Assembly: GCF_000189635.1 (NCBI RefSeq)
Contig: NW_002476535.1
Location: 248,001 to 312,000 of the forward strand
Direction of reading: 5' to 3'
DNA from: Tetrahymena thermophila SB210
Lineage: Eukaryota; Ciliophora; Oligohymenophorea; Hymenostomatida; Tetrahymenidae
Length of the DNA: 64,000 bases
Part shown: one piece after another, positions 29,178 to 43,280 of the stretch
Layout of the letters: the number at the start of each line of letters is the position of its first letter
Position numbering within the stretch: the first letter of the stretch is position 1
Made by a program: the position numbers and the translations under genes
The notes under the pieces: model-generated
What the model saw: only the letters and a program-made list of their open reading frames with translations
Told to the model about the DNA's origin: nothing
Databases searched by the model: none

Positions 29178-30344
29178 TGATTTAGATATAAATAAAATAA
29201 TTTGCTATTAAGTTTCAATAAAATGCAAATATGTATTTATAATTAATTATAAGATATATTTTGTTTTTATTTGTTAGTTAATTAATTAATTGATTTGGTG
29301 TGCTTACAAAATATTTAGGTAAATTTAAGTTTTTAATTACCGCTGATATTTTCAGTTTTTAATTAATTATAATTGATAATGCAAATTTTATTTTGAATTT
29401 AAAATTAAGAAATTTATAAACATCTACCTACCTACATACCTAAATCTCACTTTAATTAATTGACTATTTTAATCACCCTATATATATTTATAATTGGGTT
29501 TTTATTTTTGGCACAATTTTGTGTCTTTAGATTATTTTTAAAATTGAATTTGATAAAAATCAAACAATAAAAACAACTTCATTCAAATATTAACAGATTC
29601 TATTTGTTATTATTTTGTAAGAAAAAATAGATAAAACTTTTGAATTAATTTCAAGATTTTAGAATTATTTGTCTTTCTCAAATTAAATTTTTTTAAACAA
29701 GTAACGAGTATTTCTTTTATTTAAAAACAAGAAAATTTAAATAAAAGAGCGGGTATTTTTTAAAAATAAATCAACCTATGTGAAAGAAAGAAAGAAACAT
29801 GAAATTTATTGTGGATGGAATATAATACGATATGTTTTTATGTACACACATTAAGCAAATATTTAAATTAAATTAAATCTAATGAATTGGAGACACCTTT
29901 TTAAAGCATTTATCTTAATTTCTAACCTTATCTTAGGATAAGAAATATCAAATAAAAGCCTTTAAAAAATTTAAATAGAATCTTTATCAAGAAAAGCCAA
30001 GTTTCTAATCTTTCTAATTTAATTTAACTAATTAATTGATTTAAGTGAGCTTAGTATCTGCTAGGTTGGTTAAAAGTGAAAATTTGAGGAAAGAGTTAAA
30101 GTCTTAAAATGTTCATTTCATCAAGTATCCTTTTAAATCAATCAATCAGTCATTTTAATTAAAAATTGTAGTTTGAAGTTTATTAAATTAAAAATATAAG
30201 TAAAATTGATAGATTTTATTATTTAGATATATTCATAAATTTTGCCTCCAAAATTATAGTTGTTGTACTATTTTTTATAATGTTATAATGAAGCAAATAG
30301 AAAAAATAAATATTTTTAAGTAAGTGAAGCAGTTCCACTTTAGA
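29178..30344. other. Intergenic, AT-rich, with one 12-bp hairpin
   Basis: About 1.17 kb upstream of the INCENP-like gene and downstream of the P4-ATPase. A perfect 12-bp inverted repeat lies at 29714-29725 and 29736-29747 (CTTTTATTTAAA), shortly followed by GCGGGTATTTTTT. Otherwise it is plain AT-rich sequence. Confidence 0.5.
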
Positions 30345-33300
30345 TCAAGACTAATCCTTAGCAGGACCAAAGTCTTCTAAGGGTCTCATTTCATCGTTAA
30401 CATTTTCACCAAAGATTTTTTCTTCAGCTTCTTATTTTCTTACAAGCTTCATGATAGTCTAATAGTCATCAGGTTAAACCATACTATAGTATTTCTTTAC
30501 AGCCCAGAATGGTAGCCAGCAAATAGCAGATATGATTACAATATTTATAGCAAAATCAATATTGATAGCCTTCATATCTAAGTATTCATTTATGAAATAA
30601 ACTGATAAAACGTAAAAGGCAATTGTTCCAATAGTGAAAAGAACTGTCATCCAAGTGATTCTATTAAGCTCAGAATGGACATTTAGAATTTCACATAATA
30701 CCAATGTAGAGAATGTAATTGTAACAATATGGAAATAACTATTATCAAAAAGTGTGAAGGCAAGAGCCATGATGATCATTCCTTAATAGATACTCTTAAA
30801 GACCCACATCAAGAAAGTTTTAAGATTTAAATCTCTACCACTTTGCAATGTTTTGTACAGCTCAGGATACTCCAAAGCAGCCTTAGGATTAACATCTTGA
30901 TCCAAAAGAAGGCAAAATACAGGAAGTAAAGTATAAACAGTAGTATAACCAAGCATCAAGAAACCATTGTACAAAGGAATAGGGACAAAGTAAAAGATAC
31001 AGTTAAATATTGTCTACATGATTGAAATAATAGTACCTCTATTTTTTTAAAAATTAATTAGTTTATATAAAATAATTTTATCAGTTGAATTAGAAAGTTG
31101 AAATGATATTGTAAATGAGTTTGGTTTCTGTAAGAATATTTTGCTAATTTACCTGTGAATAACGAATTGACTCATAACTGCAGTTCTCTTGTAATTAAGT
31201 CTACCATGGAACAAAAGTAATTTGGCAAGATATTTAAATTTCAAAATTGAGTAATCTGAAGCAAGAGCAGCTTATTTTCCTGTAAAACAATTAAAGAAAA
31301 AACATTAAAAATTTTACAAATTTAATATTTTAAAAAGTTTACCTTCTTTGCCTACAATACCAATACCAACGTGAGCGCTTTAAATCATACCAACATCGTT
31401 GCCACCATCACCTATAGCTAATGTAATTTTGTTTGTGTGATTCTTAATACCATCGGTAACTACTGCTTTTTAAGTGGGAGAGCATCTACAACAAACAACA
31501 CTTGGAGCACTAGTAGCTACCTCGAAGAATAATTTTTCTCTATGAGTGAGGGCAGTTTATAAAGAGACACCATCGATAACAAGGACAGCATTCTTTTTTC
31601 CGTATTCATTAAGCTTTTGAGTTAAAATCATTTCATCTTCAACATCTCTTATGATAAAAATATCTTCAGTGATACTCTTTAATCCAGTAGATATAGCAAT
31701 ACAAGTAGCAGTTTCAACCTTTAAAATTATTATTTGATTTATTAATTTCTTTATTTTACTAATATTTTATAATTATTACCTTATCACCTGTAAGCATCCA
31801 TACATTGATACCACCTCTTCTTAAACTTGAAATTGTTGTAGCTACATCTTCTTATAACTTATCTTCAACACCACTATTTATTTATTAATGAATATTTAAT
31901 AATTGAATATTTTTTTTAAAAAAAGATGATGTTTTGTTTGAAATATTTTATAATGATTAAAACACTTTACGTGATACCCAAGAATTCCATATTTAATTCA
32001 AGTTAATCAACAACTTCACGAATTTTTTCTTCTCTGTTACCGAAATTATCGTTACTTTGTGCTTCTTAGTACTTTCTACTCCATTCTTAATACTCTTCTT
32101 CAGTTAAATACTTTTGAGTGATGACTAAAGTACGAAGACCTTCTCTAGCAAGATTTTCACACTCATCTAATAAGAAACCTCTTTAAACTTCAGGTACTCT
32201 ACTTTTCATTATAGAATCAGCACCCTTCAAGTAAAAAATGACCCTATTAGTTGATTAATGTCTGAGAATAATACCCATACGCTTTGACTCACTTGTGAAA
32301 GGGAAATTTGCCAAAACTAAAAAAGTTTCCTCATCTCCCTTTGCATTTTTGATTACAATTTTTGACTAGTCACGTTTAACCAATTCCATTTTAAGATCTT
32401 CAGCTATTTTTACCAAAGCAACCTCATCTGGAGATGAAGCTTGATAAACTTTCTATCCTTAATCAATAACTGGAGTAACATTATGGCAAACGGCTAAAGC
32501 TGTTATGATATCTCTAACAACTAATTCACGATCACGACGATACATACGACGACGATTACCAGATTGTTAATCTGCTTTAACTTTTTCTGCAACGTCAGAA
32601 CAAGGACCATTTACTACATAGCATTACTTCTTAACTATATTAGATAATTTCTTAAGATTTTTATCAGTAAATAAGGTACTTTCTAAGCAGAGTTTACGGA
32701 AAATCATATCATTTTAAGTTAAAGTGCCAGTTTTATCAGATAAAATATACTAAACTCTTCCCAATTCTTCAGGAATTTAAGAATTACGAGTGATAGTACC
32801 TGGGATTTAAGGATCGTTGTTGATCTTATAAGAAAAAATAATTTTAGCAGCATCCAAATTAACACGTAAGGAAATAGGAATAATACTAGAAAGTAATAGA
32901 ACGAAACGGAAATATTGAATGAACCAATTAGGACCAAATCCTTTAGCAAGAATGATCATAAAGGCAAGCAAACACATTAATCCGAAACAAGTTTTAGTCA
33001 AGCCATTAAGTTCATAGTCAACCAAACCAAATTTATATCTAGATTCTCTGGTATTCATGACAGAACGAGTATCTTTACCTGTATAAACAACCAAACCAAC
33101 AACTTCACCAGCAGCAACATAAGTATTAGCCCAGAGTGTGTTTTCAAGAGAGAGAGGTTCACGGTACTCATCTTTATTTTCAGAGTCAGTATCAGTGGAT
33201 TTGAATAAACCAAAGAACTTGTAAATATCTATTCTGGGAATATCTGCACGAACGCAACCATTTAACTTTTATAAATCATAGTTTTTACGTTTCTATGTAT

Positions 33301-34540
33301 ATTTAATTGATTTTCTTAATTTCCAATCAGTTTCACCATCTAATTAATCTGTTCTGATGAAAACTGTACCATCTTCTTCAGAAGTACAAATTAAAACCAA
33401 ATCTGCAGGTACTCTTTAGTTGGCTCTAACCTATTAATTATTAAAAAATAAATTTAATTTATTTGTTTAAAGTTTAAAATTCAATTTAATATTTAAAAAT
33501 TAAAGTTTGTTTTGTGTTTTTGGAAGTGTCGTCTAATCATTAAATCTTAATTGTAAAATTTGCTCTTTAAAATAATCTTTAATTTGAAGATAGACAGATT
33601 TTAAGATTGATAGATATTCAAAAAAATGCTTATGGTTACTAATTAATTGTGGGAGTATAGACTTTAATTTTAAAATCATTAGAACAACTGGTATTTAAAT
33701 AATAAACTAGATTTATTAATGAATTAATAAATAAATAATTTAATCAAGATTTTATATCTTTTTATTTACCAGTTTACTTATGTTTATTTTCAATTTTATT
33801 ATTTTGATAATAGACATCAAACTAAATTAGTTTAAGTAATATAAAAAAATTCTATTTGCAGTTTAAAATTTATAAAAATAAGATTATATCAAAAATATTT
33901 TCAAAATGAAATCTTCAAAAGGTTTATTGACTTATAAGCTTGCATTTATGGATATTAGCAATGCAAAATTATATAAAACCTATTAAAACGCTTTGTTTGT
34001 ATATCCTTTTTAAAAATAAAAATTCAAATAAATCAAATCAAAACAAACTATGGATACCTCAACTAAATCTCCAGGCTTGAGCTCACTTGCATTGATTTCA
34101 TAAGAGCTTCCATCCCTTCTTACATTATACTTTTAAGTATTTTATTCGGTATCTCTTATGTATCTCTTATAGTCATCGTAAGCTTCGTTGCACATAGTAA
34201 ATGTGAGTACCATAACTAATGGTGCAACATAGGAAAAGAGAAAACCGACTTTAAACTGAGGAATGAATTGAGAAAGTGCAATCAGTAAAAAGAATAAATT
34301 GAAGAAGTACTTGAACTAGTTATACAAAACTTTGGGAATAAAGTTTTGTACTGTATACTTTTAATTGTTAATGACATTTGGTGAATATGTTTCAGGAGAT
34401 ATTCTGCCATCCATGTAAATAAGAAGGTGCTCTTCAGCCGGGTTAGGAACAGTCTGGGCTGGAGCCGCAGGTTATTTTTTAATTAATGGCTCATCTAGAT
34501 CAGAATTCTCTGAATCTTTCCTATTTTATAATTGGTTCAT
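30345..34540 (-). CDS. P4-type ATPase, ATP9/Neo1 class (phospholipid flippase)
   Basis: A P4-ATPase expected to move phospholipids to the cytosolic leaflet of Golgi/endosome membranes. The start ATG at 34540 is preceded in frame by a TGA. In order it shows [20 protein letters not shown], the A-domain loop [14 protein letters not shown], the TM4 motif [15 protein letters not shown], the phosphorylation site [15 protein letters not shown], nucleotide-binding [11 protein letters not shown], the P-domain MLTGDKVETATC and [16 protein letters not shown], then [17 protein letters not shown]. The C-terminal membrane domain ([38 protein letters not shown]) matches ATP9/Neo1 more closely than CDC50-dependent classes. 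TGA is at 30347-30345. Introns include one of 627 nt (34057-33431) and several of about 60-110 nt. Class assignment rests on recognised family patterns, not a tree. Confidence 0.93.
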
Positions 34541-36872
34541 CGAAGTAAGGATTGAATCTACTTTTTTTCAGAGCTTTAATATTTATGCCTATACTTAATT
34601 ATATTTTGGTTATGTCTTGCTTTTTTGTATTATTTTCAGAAAAAAATCTTTGTTTATTTGTTTTGTTGTCTGGCTTACGTTAAAAAAACTAGTATCAGCA
34701 AAATCTATTTTTTTTTAATTTTTTTTCTTTTTATATGTTTGACTCTTCTTGTTTTTGAAATTTATATTTTATATTAAAATTTCTCCCTCTTATCTAACAA
34801 GTTAAATACAAAAAAAAAATCAAGAGCAAAAGCAAAAAAACATAATATATCAATTATCTATTGTATTTGATAAATATTAAAAATCAAATCAGGTAAGCTT
34901 AATATTTAACAGAGTAAAAATACCTATGGAAAAAAAATGTTTAAAAGATTGAAATAATTAAAATATATCTATACTGAAGCACTAAATAATAAAATATTTG
35001 TTTTATTAGGTTATTTCAGTTCCCTCTAAATCAGACTTTTATTAATATAAAATATACCAAAGACCTTGATTTATTTTGATAAAAATGAAGTATCTCTTTT
35101 TATCTATCTGCAATTTTTCCATTTATTTTATATTTTTTGAAGCTAATAATTAAGAAAGATAAAGAAAAGCAAAGAATAAATTATTAGTAAATAATTATAA
35201 AAATCAAAGGAATAAATTAAAAAAAATTCAAAATGAGTTTTTCAAAAAAATAATATTGGTTAATTGTAGTGTATAAAAAACCCCGTTCCACATATCTTTC
35301 CTTCTTTTTTATTTATTTATTATTTTTTTGATTTAATTTTTGAGTTCTAAAATCTTTGAAAAAATGTACCATTCATAATAAATTGATTATATGTTAGAAT
35401 AGAAAAATAAATAATGTAGGAATTCGTGTAAGTTGATAGGATTATTACGGATGTACCATTTTTTTAAAAATCTAATTAAATAATTACTAATTATTTTATC
35501 TATTTCTATTTTATCTCTCTAACTACTTATTATTACTTATCTATTTCAACTAATTTCTACTAATACAAATCGATTTCAAAGCATAAGATTTAAGCATTTA
35601 TTAAGATCACTGGAAAAGCAAACATTAATTAGTTGCTTTCAAAAATCTACCACTCAAATATTGAATAAATTTCTAACGATAAAACAATGCATTTTAAGTT
35701 TTATGTTTTCGTGCTTTTATTTTGCTAGCTAGCTCGTTAAATGTAAAATATCCTTATTATAATGAAAAGACGAGACCTATTTAATTAAATAAAAATTTAA
35801 TTGTAAGGTGAATATTTATATTTTTGGAAGAACTCATATTAATTTTGATTTATTAAGTTATTTCAAGATAACTTGAATTTGTTTCATAATACAAATTATA
35901 TTTGATTCATTAATTTTTATTCCTCTAACAAAGAAATAGACAAATTTATTTAATTTTATTTTAGATAGAATTTATCAAAATTATTTTTTGCCCAAGCTAT
36001 AAATTATTAATTTTGATAAAAAGAAAGATTCAATAAATTGATTTTTTTTTTTTAAATATATTTTAGATAAGCTAAAAGATGTTTTGATTATATGAAGTAA
36101 ATAGTTATTTGAAAACACCATACTTAAATTTTTTTCATAATGACATACATTTTTTTGTGTTTTTAAGAAAACAAATAAATTAAATCAAATATTTTATTGA
36201 TATAAATTTATAAAAATTTCAAAAAAATAAACAATAGTAAGTAATTTATAATCTAAATTTAAAAGCTCAAAAAATCGATATTTTTATTATTAATATTTAC
36301 TAAGAAATGAATTTAAAATTTATTTAAAATGTAGATTATAAGCTGAATATTTATTCCTTATTTTTAAAATTAAAATATTAGAATAGCCTCAAATATAATT
36401 AGAATATTATGTACTATTTTTCATTTATTAAAAAATTTATATTTCAGAAAAATATTTGTTAATAATCTACCTAAATTTATTTGAATAAATATTATGAATA
36501 TATAATTTACTTTATCTGTTTTACTTCATTATTAATAATTTAGGTAAGATGTATATGTTTTTGAATTTTTGTGAAATTTCTTTTATCATAAAAAATAAAA
36601 AAAACCTCTAAAATAATTAATTAATGTTTATGATAAAAATGATTACTATTGATAAATAAAAATTAAATTTTTGCAGTTTCTTAAATAAAAAATAGTATTT
36701 ATTTGAGGAATCTTTAATTTTTGAACACAAATTTAAGTTAATTTTTTTACTCTGATTTAAAACTTAAATAAATGAAAATTTTTTGAATTATTTTTAAATA
36801 CATTTTGCAACAAATTGAGTATATCCAAACTTAGGTTTATTTTTGTAATATAATTATTACAAATTAATTTAG
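34541..36872. other. Long intergenic region, AT-rich
   Basis: About 2.3 kb, the longest gene-free stretch here. Two short GC-richer patches stand out: 35270-35310 (ACCCCGTTCCACATATC) and 35415-35465 (GGAATTCGTGTAAG, GGATTATTACGG, then GTACCATTTTTTT ending in seven T). The second could be a small transcript end, but no stem is convincing. The rest is AT-rich without supported features. Confidence 0.45.
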
Positions 36873-39800
36873 TCAGGAATTCAGATTTAATTTTTGGATA
36901 ATATTAATATGAATATTGTTAAATTTTGGTTTTTGTTCTATAGGTTTTTTACGAAAAGGAATTAACTTTGATAACATTGCTTTTTCCAAAGCTTTCTACT
37001 TTTATGGGTCATCTTCATATAATAAACTTGTAAATAATTTTTAATTTTAAGTATATTCTTGCTAGCCTTCTTTCATAAATTAACCTAATATTGCATTTTT
37101 TATTTAACTTTAAGTTTATAATTCTTATTTTAGCTATTTTTATGTTTTAAACATGCTATCTTGAATTAGGTTAACACTTTTGTTTTCTATATCAAGTTTA
37201 GGATAGAATGTAGTGCTAAGTGTTTCAGACTATTTTAAGAGCATACTATTTTGTGTAAAACTTTCTTTTCTTATTGTTTTTGTGAAATTTATAATGTTTT
37301 TATTCGAAATTTAATTTTATGAAGATAGTTTTGATGAATTATTAGTTAAAAAAAGTTTTTATGATTTAATATTTGAAAAACTATTGCTGTAACTCTCTGT
37401 GAATAAAATAGAACCTAATTTTTATTAATAAATACCATTCTTAGAAATAGACTAAGTTGAACTTTTTCTATCTTAAATATTTTACTATAGTTCGTTTGTT
37501 TACCTTTATGTATTTTGTTAATTATTTACTAAATCTGCTAAACAATTAATATTAGTACTTTAGCTTTTCCTACTGACTTTTCTTAGATTTATATTATAAT
37601 AATAGGACGATTATAAATTTTATTCTTTATTGCTAGGATTACTAAGTTATTCTCTTAATTCATTTTAGTTTTAAGAGCATTCTGTAAAGTTTTTTGAGTA
37701 ATTTTCTTAAGGGTTAAGTACATAGTCTTAAAAACTAACTAAACTTGTATTTTTACTATTGAATACTGGCTCTCTATAATAAGTTTAGCTTTTATTAGAT
37801 GCAGGAGAGGTATTAAAATTATTGCTTGATCTTCTGCTACAATCTTAAAAAAATTTACTTGCCTAAGGAGAATTCTAAGACAAGTTTTTTTAGTGATTAT
37901 AATTCTAAGAATTATTAATCTTAGGTGAGCTATTTTTCAAGCTCGCACTTCTTTTTATTTCATCATATAAAATACAATATTCTGACCTTTCATGCTAAAT
38001 TTTGTTTTAAATATTGTTTAAATTTTTTATCTTTTAATCAATTAATTTATTAGAATATTTTGAATTATCCAAACTCCTATAACAAGGATTTACCCAATCA
38101 ATACCCGGAGTAAAAAAAGCTTTTCTTATAGCATCATCAATATTTTTTTATCCAACATAACTTTTTTTAATTTCTATCATTTCCTTTTGTATTTAATTTA
38201 TCTTATTATTGGATACATTAAGATTTTCATTTGATTTTATACTTTATTTTTTATTTTTATTTTAAAATATATTTGAATTAGTTGAGTATTAGCTTACATT
38301 CTGTAAAATGTTTTATGATTCTTTAGGACTTTTATCTAATATTACTTATTGTTCAGATTTTTTATTTCCTAAATTTAATTGCTCTTAAATTTACTACTTT
38401 CTTTATTATTTTTCATATTTTATCTAATTTTTCCTCAATATTTTTTCAGTTCTTTTATTTTAAAATTATTGAATTATTTAAAGCTAAAGATTTCTCTTTT
38501 CCTAACTCTCTTTTATTAATTAATTTATTCCATCAAATCTTCTTAAAAGCTAAAAAAATATCTAATTTTTAATTTTAAAATAAAATATTAATAAAATTAT
38601 CAAAACGGCAACACAATTTCAGTCAGTGTTATCACATTAAATTAATTAATATAAAAAATTCATAAATTTTTTCAAATTAAATATACTGTAAACGCTCATT
38701 AATTAAGGCACTACCTAAGTATCTTTTTTACAAAAAAATTAAGAAAAAAATGCCTTAATTAAAGTATGCCTTAATTAATGAGCATTTACAGTATAAAATG
38801 TATCAAAAAATATTTAAAAAAAGTGTTTATTTTTTTATTTTATAAAAAAGACTATTAAAATAATATAGATATACCTCTTTCTTGACTGAGTATACAGTGC
38901 AATCTATTGAAGTACACATTGCCTGCTAAAACCTTTCTGTTTTATTTTAATCAAGAAGCTCTAGCTCACCAAAAAACGAGAGATTACTTTAGCTATAAAC
39001 AACTAATCTCTTTTACTTATTTTACTGCAAGTAAGTTTTTATAAAAAATCTGTCTATAATATTTTAATTATCAGTTTGCTACTAATTATCTTAAATATCT
39101 TACGAATTTTATAAGTAATATTTTGATTAATTAACATAAACTTTTTCAGATATTTCAATGTTTCCTTCTTTAATAAAATAAAAATTATTAATATGATCTT
39201 TTTCTTTATAAATAATTTAGTTTCTTGTAAAGTATTCAATTTTAGTTTCATGAAGCAACACCATTAATTTTGATTCAGGAATGCTTTTCATAAACTCAAA
39301 CTACTTAAAAAATTATATTCTTTCATTGATAATTATATTATTATAGTACCCCATAATTTTATCAAATCCATCTTTTTTAAGAGTCATAACATGAGAGTCT
39401 TCTTTGCAAACCATTGTTCCAGTTCTTTTATTTAATTATTTTAATTTAAATGAGTCTTTTTACACTTACTTATTTTTATTGCTAAATTATAAAAAATATT
39501 TTTTGTATTATTTACCTTCTTGATTTTGTTAAAAGGGCAATCTCACCAAAAGCTTCTCCTGGGCCAAATATTCTAATTTACTTCATCAGAGGAAATTATT
39601 TATTTACATAATAGTTAAAATCTGATTCTTAAACTTTTAAAAATCTAGCTAACTCAAAAAATGAAACTTTATCATCACCGATTTTTGATTTTCTTTATTA
39701 ATTACTGCTACTATTAGAGTTAGTAAATAATTAACTAAATTCCTCATGGCTATCTTCTGTAGATTATGGAAACAAAATCTTTCTAGAAGAACCTATTTTA

Positions 39801-42149
39801 GCAGTGTCTTAATCTGAATATTTGGATTATTGATGTGCTATTAAATTAAATAAATGCAAAATTATTTATTGTTGGTTTTTGTTTTGCTTAATAATCTTGG
39901 CTCAATAGTAAAGCAAAATGAATAAAATTAAATAATAAATATAATTTATTTACAATTTAAAAATAAATTTAATAAAAAATCATTATAAATATATTTACAT
40001 ATTTCTTGATTAAATTCTTTATCCGTTTAATTATTATTCCCTTAAGCTAAAATTGAAGATTAAGAAAGATTAAAAACTAATGGTAAGCTACTCTCTCTTG
40101 CTTAAACAATATGATCTCTAACTTATATTTTTTTTTCCAGCTCCTTCTTTTGTGTTTCGAAAAAGAAAATAATTTAAATTATTTTTTGTTTTTTTTGTAA
40201 ATATTTAATTAAATTAAATATTTTAATTTTATTATTATGTTAAAATAAGGATAATTTTATCAATTTTTTAAATTTATTTTTTTAGAAATAAGTTTACTTT
40301 TTATTTAGAATCTTGAATTACATTCATTTACTTTTTATTTTAACCTAAATAACTACAATAAAAATTGCTTAATTGGAAAAATTTTAATGTAATTTACAAG
40401 TTTTTTGAGGCAAATACTCTTTTAAAAAACTTAGTGTTTTTCAGTAATCTTTTTAACTTCTTATTATTTCGTCTAATTTCTGCTTCTTTTTCAAGCAATT
40501 CAGCATCTTCATTTGATTTTGGTAATAATAAAACTACTGAACCTTATAAAAAATTAAAATAAAAAATAAAATAAATTAGTATACAAAAAGCTTGAAAAAA
40601 TACAAAATTTTAAGAAGAATCTAAAAATATGTTAATCATAACTAAAAAAAAGTAAAAGAGATTTAATATAATTTAAATAAAATTACCTCTTAGCACAATG
40701 TAATAAGTGTCACCATCATCACCTATATATTAAGAAACAAATTGTATCTAAATTAACTATTGAGATGGATAGATTATAGAAAATTTAATTTAATTTGTAT
40801 TTATTTTTACCAATATGGAAAATAACTTCATTTCTTTTATAGAATTTATAATTTAGTGATTCAAAGAGCTTTTCATTAGTTTATGAATTTTTAAAAACAG
40901 CATCTTTGTGCTTCTAGAATAAATTTAAATTTTATAGAGATTTCTTAAGAAATAATTTTTCATTTCTGCTTTTCTTCGTCTTTTTTAGAATATTGATAAT
41001 CATCTTTTTAATTAAAAAATTTGGAGTTAATATTTGTTTGTTTATTTTTTAATTTTTGATTAGTAATAATATATATATATACCCATCCATCTTCATAGTT
41101 AGATATATCAACATTTTCTTTAGCTAAAAATTCTTCATAATGATTTCTTAAATTTTATCTTCCTACAACCAGTCTATCTAAAGAAATATTTCTAGATCTT
41201 GTCATCGGTGTAAGATCATCATTACTATCATTATCATTTTAATTACTTTCAGTTTTCTTTTCATTTATTTAAACAGTATCTTATCTTTACAGCTTAGTAA
41301 AATTTTTTGACATAAACCTCTCGAATTTATCTTCTACTTGCTTATTTATTCCTAATTTACTTATCAAATCTTTTCTCCAAGAGTTCCTTCTCTTTGTATC
41401 TATAAATCTACCAACTACATTAGCAAATCTTTTCATTTAGCTTGGTTTCTATTAAATTTAAGGAATTTATTACTATTATTAAGTATTATTTTCATTATCA
41501 CTATCGCTGTTTATGCTTAAATCTAATTCATTTTCTTAACTGAAATTACTGCTACATCTGCTGTTAGGTGTAGGTGAAGCATCCCCATTTTAATTAAAAA
41601 TACTTTTTTGTACTTTTGTGGTCATTAATTGTGAAGGTCTAATAATTTTTTACATATTTATAGAATTTCTTCTCTAACTTAACTATTCCTGCTTTAATCT
41701 AAACTACTCCTCTTATTCCTAGCGCTTCTAAATATTTTCTTGGAGTTTTTCTATCTAGTCTCTCTAATGGTGATCCAAAAATATAACAGAAAAAGCTTTC
41801 TGTATAAATAAAATGGTTATTTGCTCAATTTGTTAATTCAGTAGTGTTAAATTTATTTTCTGCTTCATATTTTTAGAATCTAAAATTCCTTTTCTCTTTT
41901 TATGTGGTGAGATTGGAGCAACTAATTAAAAATTTTTATAGGTTTCTTTGATAATGTCAAGTGTAGAGTTGAGTCCATCATTATTGCCCAACTTCATTTT
42001 TTCAATCAACTTTTTATCCATTTCTAATAATCTCTTATTATTTCTTCTATATTTGGTTTTAATTGAAAATAGTTAGTTCTACTTTTAATAGAGAAATTGA
42101 ATTTTTTTTATGCTCTCTAAATTAATCAATAGCTTTTATAGTTCAATTT
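36873..42149 (-). CDS. Protein with two cyclic-nucleotide-binding-like domains
   Basis: A large multi-exon gene ending at TGA 36875-36873. The 5' exon is unresolved. Coding sequence begins by 42149 after an AG acceptor, and the first in-frame ATG inside is at 42021 (MDKKLIEKMKLGNNDG). The first cNMP-binding-like fold spans about 40930-40430 (FYKRNEVIFHIG, then GDDGDTYYIVLRGSVVLLLP). The second spans about 39660-39250, with the phosphate-binding cassette FGPGEAFGEIALLTKSRRTG and then VMTLKKDGFDKIMGYY. The C-terminal third (38560-36873) is Asn/Ser/Gln-rich and disordered, with PGIDWVNPCYRSLDNSKYS. No kinase or channel domain is visible. Ciliates carry many such proteins of unknown role; whether they bind cAMP or cGMP cannot be told here. 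Confidence 0.8.
38686..38791. mobile_element. Short terminal-inverted-repeat element (MITE-like) in an intron
   Basis: A 106-bp unit with 25-bp terminal inverted repeats. The left end reads CTGTAAACGCTCATTAATTA and continues AGGCA; the right end is its complement with one mismatch. Both sides are bounded by TA, as expected for a TA target duplication of the Tc1/mariner/pogo superfamily. The right arm is partly duplicated (TGCCTTAATTAA appears at about 38752 and again at 38767). It sits inside the intron of about 320 nt that joins VKKE to LLRRFDG in the cNMP-domain gene. No transposase is present. A self-folding intron hairpin is the alternative reading. Confidence 0.6.
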
Positions 42150-42851
42150 CTCATCAAAATATAAACAATAAATAAATAAGCAATTAAGCAATAATCTGAA
42201 ATTATATACATTTTATATTTCTCAAATATAATATTTATGCACTCAACACTTTCCATCATAAAAATTAATAAAAAAAAGTAAATCATTAAATAAACTAACT
42301 TCTTTAGTAATTTGCTAAGGTAAATAGGAAGGCAAATAAATGAATAATTTCTACTAAATTTTATAATAAGTTTAATAAATAAATTTTCATCCAATTATTT
42401 TTCGTATGTTTATTATTTAATGAGTATTTTAATTGTTTTCTATGAAATTTAGATTACAATATTTTGATTTTTATACGAATTATATTTTATTTAAGTACCT
42501 CTTAATTTTAAATATATTCTAAATTCTCATATTTTAACTCAATTTTATTATTTCTAGGAAAAAATGACATCATCTAAAAAACTAAAAAATGCAATCTTCA
42601 TATGTAATTTCGTTAATTTTAGAAAAGGAGATATTACAATATTTGAGCTATCGATCAAATTAATTTAGATTAGAATTAAATATATAAAAAGGCACAAAAA
42701 TATGTAAAATGATTTTAAATTCACTAATAAATTTATTTACTTAAATATTTTAGAACCAACCAATATTATTCTGTATAGATTTTTTATTTATTTATTAGGA
42801 TTAAACTTATTTAATTAAATATATTTTGATTTGGATTTCAAACCTTGAAAT
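42150..42851. other. Divergent intergenic region
   Basis: About 700 nt between the minus-strand cNMP-domain gene and the plus-strand HIT gene. It probably contains the missing first exon of the former (possible ATG at 42390) and both promoters. The apparent open frame starting at 42394 begins at a TTG codon, so it is not a reliable start. Confidence 0.4.

Positions 42852-43280
<429 letters not shown>

Noticed and set aside
35280..35292. CCCC next to A-run, resembling a telomeric C4A2 unit
   Set aside because: Only a single unit is present; no tandem telomere repeat exists, so it is not a chromosome end or an internal telomere tract.
42143..42394. Hydrophobic minus-strand frame upstream of the cNMP-domain gene
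   Set aside because: It begins at TTG rather than ATG and is very rich in Phe/Leu/Ile/Tyr, as expected from AT-rich intron or 5' flank. Part may contain the true first exon, but the frame itself is not a gene.
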